A program made the translations under genes and the position numbers. 12,063 bases of DNA from an uncultured Verrucomicrobiae bacterium (GTDB taxonomy: Bacteria; Verrucomicrobiota; Verrucomicrobiia; Verrucomicrobiales; Akkermansiaceae), in assembly GCA_937957985.1 (NCBI GenBank), contig CALGOH010000316.1:1-12063 (forward strand). The letters run 5' to 3'. Below, piece after piece: positions 1 through 5,413 of the stretch. The notes under the pieces were generated by a model. The model worked only from the letters and a program-made list of their open reading frames with translations. It was not told where the DNA came from and did not search any database. Each line of letters opens with the position of its first letter. The first letter of the stretch is position 1.

Positions 1-78
1 GCGGATTGAAACACCGAGGCGCCGGCCCGGACACGGCCGAGCCTGAGTCGCCCCCCACGCGGGGGCGCGGATTGAAAC
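1..78 (+). CRISPR. Distal end of a CRISPR array (type I-C-like repeat)
   Basis: A complete 32-nt repeat lies at 47-78, beginning GTCGCCCCCC and ending GCGGATTGAAAC. The same 12-nt ending occurs at 1-12, and a 34-nt unique stretch (13-46) sits between, a normal spacer length. Inside the repeat, CGCCCCC (49-55) pairs with GGGGGCG (61-67) around a CACGC loop, giving the crRNA handle stem; ATTGAAAC is the usual 3' end of type I repeats. From family knowledge this length, stem and ending fit type I-C. With ATTGAAAC at the right of each repeat, transcription runs left to right and the leader and cas genes should lie beyond the left edge, so this is the old, trailer end. No repeat-like sequence follows 78. 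Only one and a third repeats are visible, so the subtype is inferred from the repeat alone. Confidence 0.85.
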
Positions 79-122
79 GGCGAGCTCGGTCGTCCACCCG
101 CTACAAACCCCGGCTCATCTTT

Positions 123-168
123 GGAACGGACAAGGGCGCGCCGTTCCCCATAGACTTCGACCGTTCCC
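123..168. promoter_or_regulatory. GGAACGG/CCGTTCC repeat cluster between CRISPR array and NfeD-like gene
   Basis: The 193-bp gap between the array and the NfeD-like gene holds GGAACGG at 123-129, its exact complement CCGTTCC at 141-147, and a second CCGTTCC at 161-167, exactly 20 bp (about two helical turns) after the first. The layout could be an operator or a hairpin between the two units. There is no T-run after it, so it does not look like an intrinsic terminator. I found no convincing -35/-10 pair in the gap. Seven-base words of this kind can occur by chance in GC-rich DNA, so this is weak. Confidence 0.2.
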
Positions 169-256
169 GAAACGTGCATTCGCCTTGCCACACTCGACTT
201 CTCCGGCCCACGCTGGGGGTGTTAGAAAAGGCGGCGGATGCGCCGGAACGAAGCCT

Positions 257-271
257 CAACCAACCAAACCC
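257..271 (+). promoter_or_regulatory. SD-less start region with CAACCAACC motif (copy 1)
   Basis: CAACCAACC at 257-265 is followed by six bases and then the ATG at 272. No purine-rich Shine-Dalgarno sequence is present. The same nine bases at the same distance precede the flotillin ATG at 863, which supports both start choices and suggests a shared leader element. Confidence 0.45.
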
Positions 272-847
272 ATGACCGACTGGTGGAACTCCCTCGATCT
301 CTCACTGCAGGTGTTCTACGCGATCGCGATCGTCGCGCTCGGACTCACCATCGTGCAGACGCTGCTCGCCCTGCTCGGCATGGGAGTGGACGGCTTCTTC
401 GACTTCTTCCACATCGACATCGGTTCCACCGACGCCTCCGGGCTGGGTCTGTTTTCGTCGCACACCGTGAGTGCCTTCTTCCTCGGCTTTGGTTGGGGGG
501 GCGTCCTTTCCCTTGAAGGCGGTCTCAGCGTCCTCGCGGCCACCGCCATCGGTGTTGGCGCGGGCCTGGTGCTGATGTTCTCGATGTTCTTCCTGATCCG
601 GGCGCTGCTGCGGCTCCAGTCGAGCGGCAACCTCGAATACGGCTCCGCCATCGGTTCCGAAGCCACCGTTTACGTCACGATCCCCGGCGACAACCACGAC
701 GGCGGAGGCCAGATCCAGGTGAACATCCAGGGTCGTCTCGTCACCGCCAGTGCCCGGAAGCGCGAATCGGGAGCCGTCGCCCCCGGCGAAAAGGTCCGGA
801 TCACCGGCCTCGACGGTCCGACCTCCTTCTACGTCGAAGCAATCTAA
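272..847 (+). CDS. NfeD/YuaF-like membrane protein with C-terminal OB-fold, flotillin partner
   Basis: Protein of 191 residues. The frame is open further upstream, but the ATG at 272 begins a plausible membrane protein (MTDWWNSLDLSLQVFYAIAI) and is preceded by the CAACCAACC motif shared with the next gene. Hydrophobic segments lie at about residues 11-38 and two more at about 65-115 (around FFLGFGWGGVLSLEGG and GLVLMFSMFFLIRALL). The soluble C-terminal third, from about residue 125 (IGSEATVYVTIPG to the end), is beta-rich with a late glycine-proline turn, as in the NfeD/YuaF/YqiJ OB-fold domain. It lies 15 bp before a flotillin gene, the arrangement known from yuaF-yuaG of Bacillus and yqiJ-yqiK of E. 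coli. From those families, its job is likely to assist or bind flotillin in the inner membrane under envelope stress. Sequence similarity is low, and the call leans on topology and context. Confidence 0.8.
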   Translation: MTDWWNSLDLSLQVFYAIAIVALGLTIVQTLLALLGMGVDGFFDFFHIDIGSTDASGLGLFSSHTVSAFFLGFGWGGVLSLEGGLSVLAATAIGVGAGLVLMFSMFFLIRALLRLQSSGNLEYGSAIGSEATVYVTIPGDNHDGGGQIQVNIQGRLVTASARKRESGAVAPGEKVRITGLDGPTSFYVEAI

Positions 848-862
848 CAACCAACCCCGACC
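848..862 (+). promoter_or_regulatory. SD-less start region with CAACCAACC motif (copy 2)
   Basis: CAACCAACC at 848-856 starts directly after the TAA stop of the NfeD-like gene (845-847), and after six further bases comes the flotillin ATG at 863. The identical motif and spacing occur before the first gene of the pair. Because it fills the whole intergenic gap of an operon, a translational role is more likely than a promoter role. Confidence 0.45.
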
Positions 863-2431
863 ATGACCCCAATGACACATCCCATGATTCTGGCGGACAT
901 CCCGCTGCCCGTCATCATCGCCGCCGTCGCGATCTTTTTCGCGGCCGTGGTGATCGCCTTCATCACCCGCTACAAGCGATGCCCGTCCGACAAGCTCCTC
1001 GTCGTCTACGGCAAGGTTTCGGGCGGCAAGTCGGCCAACTGCTACCACGGCGGCGCGGCCTTCGTCTGGCCGATCATCCAGGGGCACCAGTTCCTCGACC
1101 TCACCCCGCTGCCGATCGACATCCGGCTCGAGGGCGCGCTGTCGAAACAGAACATCCGCGTCAACACGCCGTCCACCTTCACCGTCGGCGTCTCGACCGA
1201 GCCCGGCATCATGGAAAACGCCGCCGAGCGGATGCTCGGACTCGGACTCGCCGAGATCAAGGAGCTGGCGAAGGACATCATCTTCGGCCAGATGCGGGTG
1301 GTCATCGCCACGATGGACATCGAGGAGATCAACGCCGACCGCGACAAGCTCATCGCCAACATCTCCACCGGCGTCGAGGTCGAGCTCAAGAAGGTCGGCC
1401 TGCGCCTGATCAACGTCAACATCCAGGACATCACCGACGAGTCGGGCTACATCGACGCCCTCGGCCAGGAGGCCGCGTCGAAGGCGATCGCCGAGGCGAA
1501 GGTGAAGGTCGCCGAGGCCCAGCGCGACGGTGACATCGGTGCCGCCGAGGCCCAGCGCGACCAGCGGATCCGCGTCGCCAACGCCAACGCCAAGGCGACC
1601 GACGGGGAGAACACCGCCACGGTCGAGATCGCCAACTCGAACGCCGAGCGTCGCGTCAAGGAGGCCGAGGCCGAGCGCAACGCGTCGGCCGCCGAGAAGG
1701 TCAAGGCCGCCGAGGCCCTCCAGGAAGCCTACAAGGCCGAGGCCCAGTCGGAACTCGAACGCGCCAACCGCGAGAAGGCGTCGCAGGAGGCGAACATCAT
1801 CGTCCCGGCCGAGATCGCCAAGCAGAAGGCCATCGTCGATGCCGAGGCCCGCGCCGAATCGATCCGCCGCACGCAGGCCGGTGAGGCCGATGCGGTCCGC
1901 CTCCAGAAGCAGGCCGAGGCCGACGGTCTCAAGGCCGTCAAACAGGCGGAGGCCGACGGTCTGCGCTTCCGCCTCGAAGCCGAGGCCGAAGGCACCGAGC
2001 AGATCCTCACCAAGAAGGCCCGTGGTTTCGCCGACCTCGTCGCCGCCGCCAACAACGACAAGGACCTCGCCTCGCTGCTGCTGATGATCGAGCAGCTTCC
2101 GAAGCTGGTCGAGGAGCAGGCCAAGGCGATCTCCAACCTCAAGATCGACAAGGTCACGGTCTGGGACAGCGGCCAGGGTGCCGACGGAAAGGGCAGCACC
2201 GCCAACTTCGTCTCCGGACTGGTCGGCTCGCTGCCGCCGCTCCACGAGATCAGCCGCAACGCCGGCATCGAGCTTCCCGAATACCTCGGCAAGCTCGGCA
2301 AGGGCGGCGACGCGTCCGGCGACGCCCAGGCCAAACCGGCGCCCGCGCAGCCCGCACCCGCGAAACCGGCGACGCCATTCCGCAAGGGTGACGAGGAATC
2401 CGGCGAAGCGGGCGGCCCGCCACAGCCCTAG
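863..2431 (+). CDS. Flotillin family protein (YuaG/FloT/YqiK-like)
   Basis: Protein of 522 residues, a normal length for long bacterial flotillins. A single N-terminal membrane segment (about residues 12-36, IPLPVIIAAVAIFFAAVVIA) is followed by an SPFH/band-7 domain (about 37-200) with the basic stretch TRYKRCPSDKLLVVYGKV and the typical GLRLINVNIQDITDESGYID near its end. Next comes a long alanine-glutamate-rich coiled coil (about 205-400, many AEA/EAEA repeats), then the conserved flotillin tail (about 410-480, including KIDKVTVWDSG) and a proline-alanine-rich end. Flotillins oligomerise on the inner face of the cytoplasmic membrane and organise functional membrane microdomains. ATGs also occur at codons 4 and 8; the first is chosen because the CAACCAACC-to-ATG spacing matches the upstream gene. 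The pair ends at a strong terminator, so it is probably a two-gene operon. Confidence 0.95.
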   Translation: MTPMTHPMILADIPLPVIIAAVAIFFAAVVIAFITRYKRCPSDKLLVVYGKVSGGKSANCYHGGAAFVWPIIQGHQFLDLTPLPIDIRLEGALSKQNIRVNTPSTFTVGVSTEPGIMENAAERMLGLGLAEIKELAKDIIFGQMRVVIATMDIEEINADRDKLIANISTGVEVELKKVGLRLINVNIQDITDESGYIDALGQEAASKAIAEAKVKVAEAQRDGDIGAAEAQRDQRIRVANANAKATDGENTATVEIANSNAERRVKEAEAERNASAAEKVKAAEALQEAYKAEAQSELERANREKASQEANIIVPAEIAKQKAIVDAEARAESIRRTQAGEADAVRLQKQAEADGLKAVKQAEADGLRFRLEAEAEGTEQILTKKARGFADLVAAANNDKDLASLLLMIEQLPKLVEEQAKAISNLKIDKVTVWDSGQGADGKGSTANFVSGLVGSLPPLHEISRNAGIELPEYLGKLGKGGDASGDAQAKPAPAQPAPAKPATPFRKGDEESGEAGGPPQP

Positions 2432-2450
2432 GTCGTCCCACAGCCCCTTG

Positions 2451-2489
2451 AAGCGGCATCCCGTCCGGGGTGCCGCTTCTGTTTTTCTT
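2451..2489 (+). terminator. Intrinsic terminator of the NfeD-flotillin operon
   Basis: AAGCGGCATCCC (2451-2462) pairs with GGGGTGCCGCTT (2467-2478) over 12 bp with one G.T wobble and a GTCC loop, followed by CTGTTTTTCTT (2479-2489). It begins 20 bp after the flotillin stop. The T-run ends exactly at the last base of the convergent porin gene. On the - strand no T-run follows the hairpin, so it should act on the flotillin side. Confidence 0.85.
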
Positions 2490-3775
2490 CAGAACGTCCA
2501 ACCGAGGAACCACCGAAAGTCGAAGGCCTCGGTCTTGGCACCTCCCAACGCCGCCGGCATCACGCGTCCGCCGTAGCCGGCTTTCACCGCCGTGTGGAAC
2601 TGCTCCCCGAAGTTCCTTTTCACCACCACGTCGATCTCCTGGCAGACCCGGCCGCAGCGGTGCTCCGAGGCGACATACATCGCGTAGAACATCCACTGCC
2701 TCCACTTCCATACGGCCTTCAGGTAGCCGGAGTTCGTCCCCCCCTCGAACTGCATCGTGTACCACAGCAGTTCGGTATCGATCGTGAACGACGTGCGGAA
2801 AGGCGTCTGGAAATCATCGCCGCGGATGAACACGCCACCACCGCTCAGGGTCACGCCACCGCTGGCGTAGTCGGCACCGATCTCCACCACGTTGGATCCG
2901 ATGTCGCCGAGGCCGTCGCGACTCATCCGTCCGACATCCCGCTGGTTCGCCCAGTGCCCGCGCAGCGTCAGCGCCCCCCGGTTCCCCCCGAGCTTCCAGG
3001 TGTAGGCGCCCTTCAGGCCGAACACGTTGAACAGGTCGTCCCCGTAGAAGTCGTAGGCGCTGAGGGAAACGGCATCGCACGGCGTGTAAACGGCAGAACC
3101 GAAGAAGAACCCACGGCTCGAATACGGCACACCGACCCGGTCCTCGACGTCGATGAAGTCCGCCCGCCAGTTCGAAGGCCCTCCGTCCCGCGATGCCCAA
3201 CTGCTGAAGCGGTTGAACCATCCGACATCGAGCGTGAGATGCTCGACCGGCCTCGTCGTCAGCACGATGCCCTCGTACGACTGGTCCTTCTGCCGGATGT
3301 TGTAGGTCGGTGCGAAGTCGTAGTTGAGCACTTGCCGGCCGACCTTCACTTGCGCGCCGTCCCAGCCGAGAGCCCCGAAGTCGAATCCGAGGTAGGCCTC
3401 GTTGAGCACGCTGAACTCGTCGTTGGAGAGCCAGTAGCCCGTATGCGGGACCACCCGGGATTTCTCCTCGTACAGGAGCCAACTGTAGATGTACTGCCCG
3501 CCGAAATGGAGTCCGCCCCATTCCGGCGATCGATAGTTCAGCGTGGTGGCCAGCGTCGTACTCCCCCCCTCGCCCGCATCGTCGATGTCCCGGTGCATCA
3601 GCAGGGCCTGGACCGTCGCCGAAACACGGCCGAAGCCCGCCTGCTCCCAGCGGTCGAAGACCGATCCTCCTCCCGCTGAACCGGCCGCGGACTCCTGCAT
3701 TTCGGTGGCGGCCTCGACATGGAGAATCGCCGCTGCAAGGAAGAGCGGGCAGGTGGCGGAAGCGGAAAGCTTCAT
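2489..3775 (-). CDS. Outer-membrane porin, Opr family-like
   Basis: Protein of 428 residues starting at the ATG at 3773-3775. A signal peptide of about 22 residues (MKLSASATCPLFLAAAILHVEA) is followed by a helical or linker stretch. The rest is dominated by alternating aromatic beta strands, tight turns and a C-terminal aromatic strand ending FLGWTF, the outer-membrane insertion signature of beta-barrel porins. LNEAYLGFDFG, VKVGRQVLNYDF and the following strands resemble the OprD/Opr porin pattern, in which a LNEAYL-like strand and a GRQ turn occur about a third of the way in. The expected role is passive uptake of small solutes across the outer membrane; the substrate cannot be read from sequence. 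Its 3' end meets the flotillin terminator. The metallopeptidase gene upstream is on the same strand with a gap of 113 bp that contains a possible promoter, so independent transcription is likely. Confidence 0.8.
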   Translation of the reverse strand: MKLSASATCPLFLAAAILHVEAATEMQESAAGSAGGGSVFDRWEQAGFGRVSATVQALLMHRDIDDAGEGGSTTLATTLNYRSPEWGGLHFGGQYIYSWLLYEEKSRVVPHTGYWLSNDEFSVLNEAYLGFDFGALGWDGAQVKVGRQVLNYDFAPTYNIRQKDQSYEGIVLTTRPVEHLTLDVGWFNRFSSWASRDGGPSNWRADFIDVEDRVGVPYSSRGFFFGSAVYTPCDAVSLSAYDFYGDDLFNVFGLKGAYTWKLGGNRGALTLRGHWANQRDVGRMSRDGLGDIGSNVVEIGADYASGGVTLSGGGVFIRGDDFQTPFRTSFTIDTELLWYTMQFEGGTNSGYLKAVWKWRQWMFYAMYVASEHRCGRVCQEIDVVVKRNFGEQFHTAVKAGYGGRVMPAALGGAKTEAFDFRWFLGWTF

Positions 3776-3793
3776 GGCACGGAAACCGCGCCC

Positions 3794-3822
3794 GCCATAT
3801 GCCCGCCGCGCACCACGATCAA
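3794..3822 (-). promoter_or_regulatory. Possible sigma70-like promoter of the porin gene
   Basis: Read on the - strand, TTGATC (3817-3822) is followed after 17 bp by TATGGC (3794-3799), which gives a start of transcription about 10-15 bases before the porin ATG. The -35 match is fair and the -10 match is weak. The 5' leader would be very short, so the call is tentative. Confidence 0.25.
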
Positions 3823-3888
3823 TTCATCCCGGCCGATCTGCGAGTTGAGGCCATGACTTCGGCAAATGCTGCACACCGGCAGCCTGCC

Positions 3889-5019
3889 TCAACCTCCGTT
3901 CGCCGCCTTGTCGCGCGCCACGGCCTTGTCCCGGATCGCCTTCTTGATCGAGTCGAGCCGCCCGGGCCACTTGAACTTCGGCGCCTTCGACGGGTCGTAG
4001 CCCTCGAGATGCCCGTGCAGACGGGTCACCGGCTTGGTGTAGCGCAGCTCGGTGTCCCGGAAGACCTCCCGGCACAACGCCGCCAGCCCCGGATCGTACT
4101 CGATCAGTTCGGCACGGGTGTTGACGTGGTTGTGGTCGTGGTCGTTCTCGCGGTTGTCGTCGAACCACGACTGCACCCCCTCGGCGAAATACTCCCGGTC
4201 GTTGACCGAGGCATACTTTCCCTTCCACAGCCCCTTTTCCATCGCCGCGTCGTAGGTCTCGCGGAGCCGGGTATCGAAGGTCGGGTCGAGGTTCTTGAGT
4301 CCGCGCAGGTGGATGTTGTGGGCGAACTCGTGGATCAGGATGTTCTCCGCCGCGTACGGATCACCCTCGTATCCGAGCAGGTTCTCCTCGCCGCAGGTGC
4401 AGTAGGGGTCGGTCTCGCTGCCACCGGTGCCCCGCGCCCTCGCATCCCAGTAGTCCTTGCCTGAAAAGTCCTCGAAGCCATGCATCGGCCGGTCGCCGAA
4501 ATGCTCGAACTCCGGAAGGTCGGTGGTGAACTCGTTGTGGGCCATGATGCAAAGGCGCGCGCCACTGAGGGTCATCGCCTCGAGGACATCGGGCCGCTTG
4601 GCGAGCATCAGCCGCGTGAGGTAGGCGGCCTCCTTCAGCGCATAGGGATTCACCCGCTCGGAGGCAACGATCGGGAAGCCGTTCACCAGGATCTTCTGGC
4701 TGTAGTACTCAGGGATCCCCGCGGGGTCCGGCGGATCAAAGCGGAATCCCTGGATCGGGACCCGGGATGCGAACCGCGCCTCGGCACCGTCGTCGCGACC
4801 CACCAGCAGAAATTCGTGCCCGATCATGGTGCCGATCACCGTGTCCTCCCCCGGCGCGACGCTGCCGTTGGATACCCTCTCGCTCTCGGTCTCCAGCCAG
4901 AACAAATCGACGGTCTGCGCGCTCCCGTTGATCACCTGGAGCTGCGGACGGTCCGTGGACCATGCAGGCACGATGCAGGACAAAAGCACCGGAAGAAGTG
5001 GAAGGACTTGGCGAATCAT
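3889..5019 (-). CDS. Secreted pVHL-beta-like domain fused to HExxH metallopeptidase-like domain
   Basis: Protein of 376 residues. The frame is open 63 codons further upstream, but the ATG at 5017-5019 gives a clear signal peptide (MIRQVLPLLPVLLSCIVPAW, residues 1-20) and the extension is charged and unlike a protein start. Residues 25-80 resemble the beta domain of von Hippel-Lindau protein: LQVINGSAQTVDLFWL, then a VAPGE turn, then IGHEFLLVGRDDG; W41 and H68 line up with the Trp and His of the pVHL hydroxyproline pocket. The second domain holds HEFAH at residues 230-234 and EYFAE at 276-280, which suits an HExxH-plus-glutamate zinc site (gluzincin/ATLF-like). DPYCTCGEE lies shortly before it. 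It is probably periplasmic or secreted; substrate unknown. The VHL-like assignment rests on motif resemblance read by eye, the zinc site on clearer motifs. Confidence 0.75.
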   Translation of the reverse strand: MIRQVLPLLPVLLSCIVPAWSTDRPQLQVINGSAQTVDLFWLETESERVSNGSVAPGEDTVIGTMIGHEFLLVGRDDGAEARFASRVPIQGFRFDPPDPAGIPEYYSQKILVNGFPIVASERVNPYALKEAAYLTRLMLAKRPDVLEAMTLSGARLCIMAHNEFTTDLPEFEHFGDRPMHGFEDFSGKDYWDARARGTGGSETDPYCTCGEENLLGYEGDPYAAENILIHEFAHNIHLRGLKNLDPTFDTRLRETYDAAMEKGLWKGKYASVNDREYFAEGVQSWFDDNRENDHDHNHVNTRAELIEYDPGLAALCREVFRDTELRYTKPVTRLHGHLEGYDPSKAPKFKWPGRLDSIKKAIRDKAVARDKAANGG

Positions 5020-5413
5020 GGCGGGAGCATACGCCGGCCCATTTTTTCGGCGAGCACCGATCCGCCGATCATCTGCCATGGAAGATGACGGAGAGGGTTC
5101 CCCGCCGTCGTCTTCTCCGGTTTTCTGGCTCTCCGCCGGATTGGTTGGGCATCGGAACAGGAAGCGGGCATTCTTCCGGACACGGAGAAACTGAGAAACG
5201 GAGTTCACGGAGCGGGACGGGGTCGAGGTTGTACTCCTGCGATGGATATTCTGAATATCTCTTCTCTCCGTGTCCTCCGTAACCTCTGTTTCTCAGTGAC
5301 TTGGGAAAGCCGAAGTCGCGAGATCAATCGCAGAACTCGCGGATAGCCGGTTTGGACCTGCCCCAGGCCTGCCTTGCCCCCGGGAGGTCGGGCCATGAAG
5401 CGCAACGAGATCT
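5020..5413. other. Gene-free stretch between metallopeptidase and sulfatase genes
   Basis: No coding frame here has a believable start or composition. The right-hand part of the metallopeptidase promoter region should lie near 5020-5080, but I see no good -35/-10 pair. The centre is filled by a degenerate inverted repeat (5181-5300). Further right, CGCGAG (5317-5322) and CTCGCG (5336-5341) form a small interrupted stem just past the end of the sulfatase gene. No T-run follows it on the - strand, so it is at best a weak terminator. Confidence 0.5.
5181..5300. repeat. Imperfect inverted repeat of CACGGAG-type units (REP/MITE-like)
   Basis: The left arm (5181-5212) reads CACGGAGAAACTGAGAAACG and continues with GAGTTCACGGAG. 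The right arm (about 5264-5300) is close to its reverse complement: CTCCGTGTCCTCCGT, then CTCTGTTTCTCAGTG. Each arm is itself made of short CACGGAG/GAGAAAC units. A 15-base palindrome, GATATTC-T-GAATATC (5245-5259), lies between the arms. Comparable intergenic repeats of ACGGAG units are, to my knowledge, common in Verrucomicrobia and related environmental genomes. No transposase or clear target duplication is visible, so this is a non-autonomous or decayed element. Confidence 0.6.

Noticed and set aside
79..113. A further spacer plus degenerate CRISPR repeat after the last repeat
   Set aside because: The bases after about 113 show no GTCGCCCC or ATTGAAAC remnant at the expected distance.
6..275. 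An 89-codon frame across the CRISPR end
   Set aside because: It translates repeat and spacer DNA and has no protein-like features.
302..2245. A 647-codon open frame on the - strand across the NfeD-like and flotillin genes
   Set aside because: It is the antisense of two clear genes. GC-rich third positions and the repeated Ala-Glu codons remove stops on the other strand, and its product is low-complexity Gly/Asp/Leu/Val text with no domain.
2594..3679. A 361-codon open frame on the + strand opposite the porin gene
   Set aside because: The - strand product has a signal peptide and a barrel-type C-terminus; the + strand product has neither and starts after the flotillin terminator without a promoter.
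5020..5208. 63-codon upstream extension of the metallopeptidase
   Set aside because: It would place charged residues before an obvious signal peptide and run into the inverted repeat at 5181-5300.
5181..5300. Insertion sequence
   Set aside because: No transposase fragment and no target-site duplication are visible; only a short inverted repeat is supported.
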